From the NCBI GenBank assembly GCA_037969115.1, contig JBBKWQ010000032.1, forward strand, positions 1 to 32,184: DNA of 32,184 nucleotides, in the 5' to 3' direction. The DNA comes from JBBKWQ01 sp037969115 (lineage in GTDB: Bacteria; Actinomycetota; Acidimicrobiia; Acidimicrobiales; Ilumatobacteraceae). Position numbers and translations under genes: made by a program. Of the stretch, positions 23,965 to 30,802 are shown one piece after another; within the stretch, counting starts at the first letter, position 1; each line of letters begins with the position of its first letter. The notes under the pieces were generated by a model. That model made no database searches. It worked only from the letters and a program-made list of their open reading frames with translations, and was not told the DNA's origin.

Positions 23965-25686
23965 TCAGGTCTCCATGACCACGGGAACGATCATCGGCCG
24001 TCGTTTGGTGCGGTCGCTCACGAACTTGCCGGCGGCGCGACGTACGTCGCGTTCGAGTGCTTCGACGTCGCGAACACCGCTCGCCAACGACTTCTCGACC
24101 GCAGCCGCAACGGTGTCGCAGGCCTCGTCGAGCAGGTCTTCGGCCTCGGGTGCGTACACCCAGCCACGGGTGATGATCTCGGGCCCCACGAGGACCTTGC
24201 CGGTCTGCGTGTCGACCGTGACGACCACCACGACCACGCCCTCTTCGGCGAGCTTGCGCCGGTCACGCAGCACTCCCTGTCCGACATCGCCGATGATTCC
24301 GTCGACGTAGAGGTAGCCGGCAGGCACCCGCCCGACGTTGTTCAGACCCTCGGCGGTGAGCTCGATGACGTCGCCGTCCTCGCACAACACGACACGGTCT
24401 TTCGCAACCCCCATGAGCACCCCGAGCTTGGCGTTGGCGACCATGTGGCGATACTCGCCGTGCACGGGCACGTACCACTCCGGCCGCACGATCGAGAGGT
24501 AGGTCTTGATCTCGTCGGCCTGTGCGTGACCGGTGGCGTGCACGTCGTGGACGCCAGAGTGCACGACGTCGACGCCGAACCGGAGCAGCCCGTCGATGAC
24601 GGCGTTGACATTGCCCTCGTTGCCAGGGATCGCATGGCTCGACAAAATCACGGTGTCGCTCTCGCCGAGCTTCACGAACTTGTTTTCGCTGCGAGCGAGC
24701 AGGGCCAGCGCCGACATCGGCTCGCCCTGCGAACCCGTCGAGATCACGCAGATCTCGCCGGGTTCGTAGTCGTCGATCTTGGTGATGTCGATCAGGCTCG
24801 ATTCGGGAATGTTCAACACACCGAGATCGAGACCGAGTCGGACGTTCTTCTTCATGCTCAGACCGAGCGTGGCCACTTTGCGGCCCGACCCGACAGCCGC
24901 ATCGGCGATCTGCTGGATGCGGTGCAGGTGGCTGGCGAAGCTGGCCGTGATGATGCGGCGTCCCTTGTGTTCGGCGAACAATGCGCGGAGCACTCCCCCG
25001 ACGCTCGTCTCGCTCGGCGCGTATCCGGGCTCCTCGGCGTTGGTGGAGTCGGCGAGCAGCAAGCGGATTCCGTCGCCGGAAGCCAACTGACCGATCCGGG
25101 CGAGGTCGGTCCTGCGTCCGTCGACCGGAGTGAGGTCGAGCTTGTAGTCGCCCGAGTGCAGAACGACACCCTGCGACGTGTGCACAGCGATGGCGTGAGC
25201 GTGCGGGACGGAATGGGTGACCGGGATGAACTCGACCTGGAACGGACCGACCTCGACGACGTCGCCGTCGGATACGGGTCGCATGTCGGTGCGGCCGAGC
25301 AATCCGGCCTCGTCGATGCGGTTCTTGGCCAAACCGAGCGTGAGCGCCGCACCGTAGATCGGCAGCGGTTCGGTTCGGAGGTGCCCGATGCCGTCGTCGT
25401 CGCGCAGAAGGAACTGGATACCACCGACGTGGTCCTCGTGGCCGTGTGTCGCCACGATCGCTTCGATGCGGTTCGCGTTCTCGCGCAGGTACGTGAAGTC
25501 GGGCAGGATGAGGTCGATCCCGTGCATGTCGGGACCGGGAAACATCAGACCGCAGTCGATGAGGATGATGCGGCGAGCGTCGCCGACGCCCTGCTCGACC
25601 GCCATGCAGTTGCGGCCGATCTCGCCGAGGCCGCCGAGGAAGACGATGCGGACCGGCTCTGCGTTCTTGCGAGATGAATCAGCCAC
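23965..25686 (-). CDS. rnj: Ribonuclease J
   Basis: 573 residues, standard for RNase J, which degrades and matures RNA with 5'-exo- and endonuclease activity. The metallo-beta-lactamase motif THGHEDHVGG lies near residues 80-89, HSGDYKLD and LLADSTNAEEPGYAPSE follow, and the beta-CASP domain includes ITASFASHLHRIQQI, ISTGSQGEPMSAL and VHGEYRHMVANAKL. The C-terminal segment (DEACDTVAAAVEKSLASG) is the usual dimer/tetramer domain. Its start overlaps the dapA stop by 8 bases; dapA-rnj is a common actinobacterial pair. Confidence 0.97.
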   Translation of the reverse strand: MADSSRKNAEPVRIVFLGGLGEIGRNCMAVEQGVGDARRIILIDCGLMFPGPDMHGIDLILPDFTYLRENANRIEAIVATHGHEDHVGGIQFLLRDDDGIGHLRTEPLPIYGAALTLGLAKNRIDEAGLLGRTDMRPVSDGDVVEVGPFQVEFIPVTHSVPHAHAIAVHTSQGVVLHSGDYKLDLTPVDGRRTDLARIGQLASGDGIRLLLADSTNAEEPGYAPSETSVGGVLRALFAEHKGRRIITASFASHLHRIQQIADAAVGSGRKVATLGLSMKKNVRLGLDLGVLNIPESSLIDITKIDDYEPGEICVISTGSQGEPMSALALLARSENKFVKLGESDTVILSSHAIPGNEGNVNAVIDGLLRFGVDVVHSGVHDVHATGHAQADEIKTYLSIVRPEWYVPVHGEYRHMVANAKLGVLMGVAKDRVVLCEDGDVIELTAEGLNNVGRVPAGYLYVDGIIGDVGQGVLRDRRKLAEEGVVVVVVTVDTQTGKVLVGPEIITRGWVYAPEAEDLLDEACDTVAAAVEKSLASGVRDVEALERDVRRAAGKFVSDRTKRRPMIVPVVMET

Positions 25687-26569
25687 GTGCGGTGACCAGA
25701 CGTGCGTGGACCTCGCGGGCCGTGTGTTCCAGGCCCTCCGGTGCGGGGCCGAGGGGGAGCCGGCACTGGCCGACGTTGAATCCGAGTGTGCGCATCATTG
25801 CCTTCGTGGGGATGGGATTGGGCGTGAGATCGCCCGTTTCGAACGCGAAGCTTTCGAGCATTCGCTGATTGGTGTTTCGGGCACCGGCGAGGTCGCCGCG
25901 CTCCCACGCGTCGAACATCTCGACGTGGTCGCGCCCGGTCCAGTGCGTAGCGACTCCGATGGCGCCGACGGCTCCGACACTCATGAGTGGCAGAGTCAAC
26001 TTGTCGTCGCCGCTGTAGACCTCGAAATCGTCCGGCGTGTTGGCGATGAGCCATGCGGTTTCGCCGGGGTCAGCGGCAGCATCCTTCACGCCCACGATGT
26101 TCGGAACGTCGTGAGCCAGCCGGTGGAGCACCTCGGTCGACACCTTGCGGCCGGTGCGTACCGGAATGTCGTAGATGAGTTGCGGCAAGTCGCACTCCGC
26201 CGCGATGGCACGGAAATGGGCCTCGATGCCCGCCTGGGGTGGCCGGCTGTAGAACGGGCAGAGCGACAAGATGCCGTGCACACCCAGCTTCGCGGCCTGC
26301 TGACTCAGATCGATCGAGTGTGCCGTGTCGTACCCGACCGTGCCGGCGATCACAGGCACGTCGACGGCTTCCACCACCGCGGCGAACATCGCGAGCTTCT
26401 CGGCGTCGGAGAGGGTCGGCGCTTCACCTGTGGTGCCACAGATGACGAGAGCGTCGTGGCCCTCCTGCACGAGATGTGCGGCGAGCTGCTGTGCAACGTC
26501 GAAGTTCACGGCGCCGGCGGCATCCATGGGCGTGATCATCGCCGACATCAGTCGGCCGAAATGTGGCAT
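25679..26569 (-). CDS. dapA: 4-hydroxy-tetrahydrodipicolinate synthase (DapA)
   Basis: 296 residues, class I aldolase fold, condensing pyruvate with aspartate semialdehyde in lysine and diaminopimelate synthesis. Motifs are GTTGE (45-49), CPFYSRPPQ, LIYDIPVRTG with Tyr133, and the Schiff-base lysine in VGVKDA (Lys162). In canonical DapA the third block is YNVPGRT, so YDIPVRT is a slight variant also seen in actinobacteria. ATG 26569 has GAGAGGAG about 6-8 nt upstream, a strong Shine-Dalgarno. It is followed directly by rnj. Confidence 0.95.
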   Translation of the reverse strand: MPHFGRLMSAMITPMDAAGAVNFDVAQQLAAHLVQEGHDALVICGTTGEAPTLSDAEKLAMFAAVVEAVDVPVIAGTVGYDTAHSIDLSQQAAKLGVHGILSLCPFYSRPPQAGIEAHFRAIAAECDLPQLIYDIPVRTGRKVSTEVLHRLAHDVPNIVGVKDAAADPGETAWLIANTPDDFEVYSGDDKLTLPLMSVGAVGAIGVATHWTGRDHVEMFDAWERGDLAGARNTNQRMLESFAFETGDLTPNPIPTKAMMRTLGFNVGQCRLPLGPAPEGLEHTAREVHARLVTARG

Positions 26570-26622
26570 CCGAAGCTCCTCTCAGCAGCACACTGTGGTG
26601 ATCGTAGCCAGGGCCGGTTCGG

Positions 26623-27418
26623 TCAAGCGCTTTCGGTTCTCCCCCACATCAGGATCCGCTTGAACGGATAGAAGAACGGGCGACGTTCGCCGAGACGCGA
26701 AATCAGCTCGACGCGGTACGCCTCGACGAACGGTCCGTGCACCTCCGCGGGCAGCCGTTTGAAGAACCTGGTCAGCGATGTTCCGCTCACCCACTCCACC
26801 ACATCGTGCGTCGAATCCAACACGTGCGGGTACACCTGGAGCCGAACGTGCGGCTCGGCGATGCCGAGATCGAACAACCGCTCGGCGTAGTCGGCCGGGC
26901 GCCAGCACGTTGGCGGCGACCGGGTCGGGCGGCACACCGTCGTCGCCGAACGCCGACAGGAACGGCTCCCGATGTGCGACGGTCACACTCGCCAGATGCG
27001 AGTCGTGGTCGGCGTTGGCCGGCACCTGGACGGCCAGTTGTCCGCCGGGGCGAAGTGCATTCACCCAAAACCCGAGGACCGCCGGATGATCGGGCACCCA
27101 TTGCAGCGACGCGTTGGCGAGCACGAGGTCGTGGTCGGCGTCGCTCGTCCACGTGGCGATGTCGCCGGGCAGGAATCGAACCCGATCGGATTCGCGCTGC
27201 GTTGCTTCGGCAAGCATCGCAGCCGATGAGTCGACACCCACGAGATCGGCGATGTCGAACCGTTCGCCAGCCGCAGCGGTCAGTTCACCCGACCCGCATC
27301 CCAGGTCTACCGCTTTGTCGATCCGGCCCGGCTGTACGAGATCGACCAGATCCCAGAACGGCTGTGCCCGCTGATCTGCGAACTTTCGATACTGCGTGGG
27401 ATTCCAGTCGACCGCCAT
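26623..27418 (-). pseudogene. tam: Trans-aconitate 2-methyltransferase-like gene with a single-base frameshift
   Basis: The first frame (from ATG 27418) encodes the SAM-binding half: WNPTQYRKFADQRAQPFWDL, the Rossmann motif AVDLGCGSGELT, VGVDSSAAML, and NASLQWVPDHPAVL, all typical of trans-aconitate methyltransferase. After VAANVLAP it runs into unrelated sequence. The matching second half (ADYAERLFDLGIAEPHVRLQ to FFYPFKRILMWGRTES) continues in the neighbouring frame. Removing one C from the run of three at 26897-26899 restores a 264-residue protein of normal length. Both halves look well conserved, so this is either a recent mutation or an assembly error. Tam methylates trans-aconitate to relieve aconitase inhibition. 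Confidence 0.85.
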
Positions 27419-27424
27419 GTTACG

Positions 27425-27453
27425 ACCGTACTTGTATTGAACTTGTATCGCAA
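27425..27453 (-). promoter_or_regulatory. Promoter of the tam-like gene with internal direct repeat
   Basis: On the minus strand, -35 TTGCGA (27453-27448), a 17-bp spacer and -10 TACGGT (27430-27425) precede the ATG by 6 nt, so the mRNA is leaderless. On the plus strand the spacer region holds two copies of ACTTGTAT (27430-27437 and 27441-27448), 11 bp apart, a possible regulator site. Confidence 0.6.
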
Positions 27454-27542
27454 TTCGAAGATGTCCAATATCACCGACAAGGACGGACGCGGGAAAGGGT
27501 GAGAATGAATTACGACGACGTTCACATCATCGTCAGGAGTCC

Positions 27543-28397
27543 TCAAACCTCGGACGCGGCGGATTCGAGCGTTTCAACGATCGCTCGGCGCCCGGGCGAT
27601 CCGTCCGCACACACCTCTGCCCACCGCAGTGGGGTGGCGTTCCACTCGTCGTCGAGCGCAGTGAGCGAGGCTCCGCGCGCCACGAGGCGCTCGACCATCG
27701 CGGGCTTGGCGAACTGGACGGCGAAGTGGAGTGCTGTGATCCCCCGGTACGGAGCCGAGTCGATGGAGACACCCGCGTCGATCAGATAGTCGACGACAGC
27801 GGTGCGATCGTTCAGCGCGGCGAACGTCAACGCTTCAGCGACGATCTGCGCTGGATCGTCCGTCGGCGGCGGAGCCTCGGGCCTGCCGACGTGCGCCCAG
27901 ATCGGTCGATACTCTCCCGACGCCTTGAGCAATGCTCCGTCGGACGACACCCATTCGGTCACGAGATCGAGTCGCCCGGTTGCCGCCGCCAACCACAGTG
28001 TCGGTCGGTGTAGTCCCTGCTCGACGAGCATGTCTGCGGACTTGGTTGAACCGTGCATGGCGGCGGATTCGAGGGGTGTGATCGGTGACGCATCGTCGCA
28101 GAACGATGCGGGGTCGGCGCCGGCCGCAATCAGTCGAGTGCAGAGTTCGGCGAGGTTCCAGCAGCCAGCGAGTCCGAGGGCGCGGTCGAGCGATGCCCCG
28201 GACTCGATCAGCACGTCGATGCACGCTTGCTCGACATCGTGGGGTGGCTGGGTTGCCCATTCGAGGAGTGTGTTGCCGTTCCACACGGCATCGACCAATC
28301 GACGATCGGCGTCGAGCGCCGCCAGTAGTCCGTCGGCGTCACCGGCGAGCAACGCGTGAAGTGCCGCTTCGATTCGCTCGTCAGACACGGTCGCCAT
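27543..28397 (-). CDS. Ankyrin-repeat protein
   Basis: 284 residues made of ankyrin-like helical pairs. Recognisable repeats include NTLLEWATQPPHDVEQACIDVLIESGASLD, ITPLESAAMHGSTKSADMLVEQG, and the best, GITALHFAVQFAKPAMVERLVARGASL, followed by NATPLRWAEVCADG. Ankyrin repeats are protein-binding scaffolds; no enzymatic domain, signal peptide or membrane span is visible. It starts 12 bp after the stop of the rhodanese-CBS gene and is probably the last gene of the MerR-facing operon. Its role there is unknown. Confidence 0.85.
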   Translation of the reverse strand: MATVSDERIEAALHALLAGDADGLLAALDADRRLVDAVWNGNTLLEWATQPPHDVEQACIDVLIESGASLDRALGLAGCWNLAELCTRLIAAGADPASFCDDASPITPLESAAMHGSTKSADMLVEQGLHRPTLWLAAATGRLDLVTEWVSSDGALLKASGEYRPIWAHVGRPEAPPPTDDPAQIVAEALTFAALNDRTAVVDYLIDAGVSIDSAPYRGITALHFAVQFAKPAMVERLVARGASLTALDDEWNATPLRWAEVCADGSPGRRAIVETLESAASEV

Positions 28398-28409
28398 CGG
28401 CCCAGCTTG

Positions 28410-29063
28410 TCACTCTGCATCGAAGGTGCCGAGCAGCTCACCCGTTGGTGCGGTCACCAGCAACGATCTCACGTTGCGGCTCGCCATCCGCGCGCGAACG
28501 GCGTCGGCGAGTTCGTCAGGTCGGATCGTGGTAGGCCCGGGGCGCATCACGTCGGCGGCGGACGCATCCGAATCGACATCGGGTGAGTCCTCGGCGCGGA
28601 GCGTTCCGAGCACGACGTTTCCGGAACCGAACACCACGACGCGTTCGTCGCCCAGCCCGGCCTCGATTGCCCGTGCGACCTTCGCTTCGGCGTCGATGGT
28701 GGCGACGTTCATCGTCATGTGGTCGAGCACACGATCGATGGGCTGCGCGCGCACAGTCGGTCGACCCGACGCGAGCCAGTACGACTTGCCGTTGACGAAG
28801 TCGTGGACGTTGGTGAATCCGTATCGCTCGAGCTGCCACGCAGCTCGTTGGCTCATGTCTCAAAGCGAGTCCCAGCAGTAGACGACGATCGGGCTCCCCC
28901 GATCGATGTGCGCAACCGATTCAGAGGTGAGATGGCGGAGCGGGATGTTGACGGCGTCGGGCAGGTGCTCCTCGCCGTACTCACCACGGGGCAGGACCTC
29001 GATGAGCAGTGCGCCGTCTGCCAGCAGTCGGTCGAGTTCTCCGAGATCGATGTCAGTTGGCAT
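28410..29063 (-). CDS. Rhodanese-CBS fusion protein, candidate selenoprotein (C-x4-U)
   Basis: 217 residues if UGA at 28862-28860 is read as selenocysteine (codon 68). The frame is identical on both sides. The first 67 residues are a rhodanese-like domain (LLIEVLPRGEYGEEHLPDAVNIPL, then VVYCWDSL). After UGA the domain finishes as DMSQRAAWQLERYGFTNVHDF, followed by two CBS motifs (DHMTMNVATIDAEAKVARAI and DVMRPGPTTIRPDELADAVRAR). Related Cys proteins have YCWxxxC here, so UGA matches the second cysteine, five residues after Cys63. ATG 29063 has GAGAGGAA 8 nt upstream. A SECIS-like hairpin follows. Expected role: sulfur or selenium transfer, or persulfide redox chemistry, with a nucleotide-sensing CBS tail. 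Read as two ORFs, neither half would be a complete domain. Confidence 0.85.
28829..28847 (-). promoter_or_regulatory. SECIS-like hairpin after the rhodanese UGA codon
   Basis: On the minus strand CGAGCUGC (28847-28840) pairs perfectly over 8 bp with GCAGCUCG (28836-28829), closed by triloop GUG. The loop starts 20 nt after UGA and its first base is G. Stem length, loop size and distance closely match the hairpin at 17712-17730. Confidence 0.72.
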
Positions 29064-29084
29064 GGGTTGCGTTCCTCTCGGTGT

Positions 29085-29558
29085 TCAGCATTCTGGGTCG
29101 ACGCCGGCGCGGCGCGCTTCGGCTTGATCGATCGGCGAGAAGATCGGGCAGACGATCTGGTCGTCCCGTCGACGAAGCCAGTTGCTGATGGCGAGGATCT
29201 CGCAGCCTGCGTACCCGCGGGCGAAGGCGAGCAGGATCGAGGCGCCGTAGAACAGCAGTGCAGCAACCGGGATGAAACTGAAGACGATGATGCCGATGCC
29301 CCAGTTGATGCAGTGACCAGCATTTCCGTACAGACGCAACTGCGGCGCGTTCGTGCCGCGTGCCGCGGCGATTGCGACCTCGACAATCGGGAGCACGACG
29401 AGACCGAGCAACAGGTCGATTCGGGTGACACCGATGAGCGCGGCAGCGACCAACGCGACAACCCCGACGACAAGTCGCGCCACGCTGCCCCAGAGTTGAA
29501 TTTGGCGCGACCCTGTGCTCGCCGGAGTTGTTGATGTGATCGGGGCGATGTCACTCAT
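29085..29558 (-). CDS. Small integral membrane protein with conserved-looking cysteines
   Basis: 157 residues. After a Ser/Thr-rich cytoplasmic start there are about four hydrophobic spans (VARLVVGVVALVAAALIGV, DLLLGLVVLPIVEVAIAAA, CINWGIGIIVFSFIPVAALLF and the adjoining GASILLAFARG). The C-terminal soluble tail contains GCEILAISNWLRRRDDQIVCPIFSPID and ends in Cys. I do not recognise a named family. Its place between a thioredoxin-like gene and a rhodanese gene, downstream of a MerR promoter, suggests transport or membrane redox handling of a thiophilic metal or sulfur/selenium species. ATG 29558; gaps of 29 and 21 bp to its neighbours. Confidence 0.8.
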   Translation of the reverse strand: MSDIAPITSTTPASTGSRQIQLWGSVARLVVGVVALVAAALIGVTRIDLLLGLVVLPIVEVAIAAARGTNAPQLRLYGNAGHCINWGIGIIVFSFIPVAALLFYGASILLAFARGYAGCEILAISNWLRRRDDQIVCPIFSPIDQAEARRAGVDPEC

Positions 29559-29587
29559 GGTCGTCTTCCGTTCTCGGTCCCGTGCGG

Positions 29588-29893
29588 TTACGCATCCGCC
29601 GGGGCGATGGCTGCTCGGAGCTGGTCGAGTGTCGGTGAACCTGCGCGCCCGTGCGGCGTTTGGTACATCCGGCACGACAGCCCGACGGGTTCGGCGGGGT
29701 CCGCGAACGGGTCGACACCGTCGATGATGAAGCTCGGCGATCCCCGGAAGCGAGCTGCCTCCGCTTCTTCGACCGTGTCGACAATGCGCCGCTCGATCAC
29801 CATCTCGGGGTTTTCCGCTGCCAGTGTGCGGAGGTGTCCGTCGGCGACCATCCAGTGCGGGCAGTCGTCGAAGTACAGCAGCGTCACGTTCAT
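29588..29893 (-). CDS. Thioredoxin-like small protein, 'DF family (seleno)protein' homologue (Cys form)
   Basis: 101 residues from ATG 29893: MNVTLLYFDDCPHWMVADGHL, with FRGSPSFIIDGVDPF and VGLSCRMYQTPHG. The YFDxCPxW start and the SPSFIIDG cis-proline loop indicate a thioredoxin fold with one active-site cysteine. From memory, public annotation calls such proteins 'DF family (seleno)protein' because some members carry Sec at the CPxW cysteine; others are labelled alkylmercury lyase. Here the codon is TGC, so it is the cysteine form. It is the first gene of the operon divergent from MerR, and ATG lies 6 nt behind TACGGT. The longer frame to 29971 runs through the promoter and is rejected. Confidence 0.85.
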   Translation of the reverse strand: MNVTLLYFDDCPHWMVADGHLRTLAAENPEMVIERRIVDTVEEAEAARFRGSPSFIIDGVDPFADPAEPVGLSCRMYQTPHGRAGSPTLDQLRAAIAPADA

Positions 29894-29899
29894 GGCTCC

Positions 29900-29941
29900 A
29901 CCGTAAACCTTGTACCACGGTTCAAGGTCAAGGGGTACGAT
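29900..29941. promoter_or_regulatory. Bidirectional MerR-type promoter/operator, 20-bp spacers both ways
   Basis: A near-palindrome at 29907-29928 has arms ACCTTG-x-ACC and GGT-x-CAAGGT. Plus strand: -35 TTGTAC (29910-29915), 20-bp spacer, -10 TACGAT (29936-29941), then 7 nt to the merR GTG. Minus strand: -35 TTGACC (29931-29926), 20-bp spacer, -10 TACGGT (29905-29900), then 6 nt to the ATG at 29893. Long 19-20-bp spacers with the operator between the boxes are the hallmark of MerR activation by DNA distortion. Confidence 0.85.
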
Positions 29942-29948
29942 CAGCATC

Positions 29949-30356
29949 GTGAACATCGGTGATCTGTCCAACGAGTGCGGCGTGCCACCTCAGACGATCC
30001 GGTTCTACGAGAAACGTGGCCTTCTTCCCGAGCCACAACGACAACCGAACGGCTACCGGTTCTACGACCAGGCAGCGATCGACCGGATCGCATTCATCCG
30101 CCGGGCACAACGCTCCGGTCTCACACTGACCGAGATCGGTAGCGTGCTGGAAGTCCGGGCGGAGGGCCGAACCCCGTGCAGCCACGTGTCGCAACTCCTC
30201 ACCGCGAAGCTGAGCGACGTCACCGCGCAGATGCGAGAGCTTCGGACTCTCCGTCAAGAACTGGAAGCGCTGATCGATCGGAGCCAGACGCTGGACCCGG
30301 CCGACTGTACCGATGGTCAGATCTGCCACATCCTCGGGCCCACAACAACGAACTGA
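29949..30356 (+). CDS. MerR-family heavy-metal-responsive transcriptional regulator
   Basis: 135 residues from GTG 29949 (VNIGDLSNECGVPPQTIRFYEKRGLL). The frame opens at 29910, but that start lies inside the operator. The N-terminal winged helix includes IRFYEKRGLL and NGYRFY, followed by a coiled-coil dimerisation helix (LSDVTAQMRELRTLRQELEAL). Cys77 (RTPCSHVSQLL), Cys120 and Cys126 (DPADCTDGQICHIL) are spaced much like the three mercury-binding cysteines of MerR, so a thiophilic metal or similar soft ligand is the likely signal. It would act on the elongated promoters on both sides of its own start. Confidence 0.93.
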   Translation: MNIGDLSNECGVPPQTIRFYEKRGLLPEPQRQPNGYRFYDQAAIDRIAFIRRAQRSGLTLTEIGSVLEVRAEGRTPCSHVSQLLTAKLSDVTAQMRELRTLRQELEALIDRSQTLDPADCTDGQICHILGPTTTN

Positions 30357-30394
30357 CCGTTGACCTTCGCCGCTTCACGTAGAACCATTGCGGG

Positions 30395-30802
30395 ATGACG
30401 CCGGGCGACATCGCTGCACTGGCGGGCGCTGTCGACGAACTGAACAATGGTGGAATCGAATCGTTCGTCGGCCTGATGGCCGACGACATGATGTGGAGTG
30501 GCTATCCACACGGCTGGCTCTGGTGGCGCCAACGACCCCATTGACAGGGCCCCGATGAGGCCCGTGCGGTCATCGACCACCAGATGAAACGACTCGAAGC
30601 GGCGGGTCTCACCGGCTCCATCGATGTCGCTGCCGGCGAGGGAGACCTCGGAGTGATCGAGTTCCACGCCGACGCATCGACCGACAAGGACTGGCGAGCC
30701 AATCTGGTCGTCACAATGAGCGACGGGATGATCACGTCGATGCAGGACTACCGCCGACGTTCGAAAGCGCGCCGAGCAGCGGGCGTTTCCGCCCGCGACT
30801 GA
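30395..30802 (+). CDS. SnoaL/NTF2-like protein interrupted by an in-frame UGA (candidate selenoprotein or pseudogene)
   Basis: 135 residues if UGA 30542-30544 (codon 50) is read through. Before it: MTPGDIAALAGAVDELNNGG, then SFVGLMADDMMWSGYPHG and WLWWRQRPH. After it, in the same frame: QGPDEARAVIDHQMKRLEAAG, then the beta-sheet part VIEFHADASTDKDWRANLVVTMSDGMITSMQDYRR. This is the usual layout of a SnoaL-like (NTF2 fold) protein, where the segment before GPDEAR often holds a small residue such as Cys. I infer Sec, but Trp (TGG to TGA) is also possible. A bulged hairpin follows. It starts 38 bp after merR on the same strand, so it may share the merR transcript. Confidence 0.65.
30554..30574 (+). 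promoter_or_regulatory. Weaker SECIS-like hairpin after the NTF2-like UGA codon
   Basis: GAUGA (30554-30558) pairs with UCAUC (30570-30574). After a GG bulge, CC (30561-30562) pairs with GG (30568-30569) around loop CGUGC. The loop starts 18 nt after UGA, with G as its second base. It fits the SECIS rules, but the stem is short and bulged, and an alternative 4-bp GGCC/GGUC pairing competes with it. Confidence 0.4.
30779..30796 (+). terminator. Strong hairpin at the 3' end of the NTF2-like gene
   Basis: GCGGGCG (30779-30785) pairs with CGCCCGC (30790-30796) around loop TTTC, within the last codons before the TGA. There is no T-tract, so it may mark transcript end or protect the 3' end rather than act as a classical intrinsic terminator. 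Confidence 0.4.

Noticed and set aside
23551..25677. 708-codon plus-strand frame opposite rnj
   Set aside because: Its Asp/Val/Arg-rich composition mirrors the RNase J coding strand and it has no family motifs.
29588..29893. Alkylmercury lyase (MerB)
   Set aside because: A MerR neighbour and one conserved Cys are suggestive, but at about 100 residues with a thioredoxin-like layout it lacks the MerB domain and its second and third catalytic residues.
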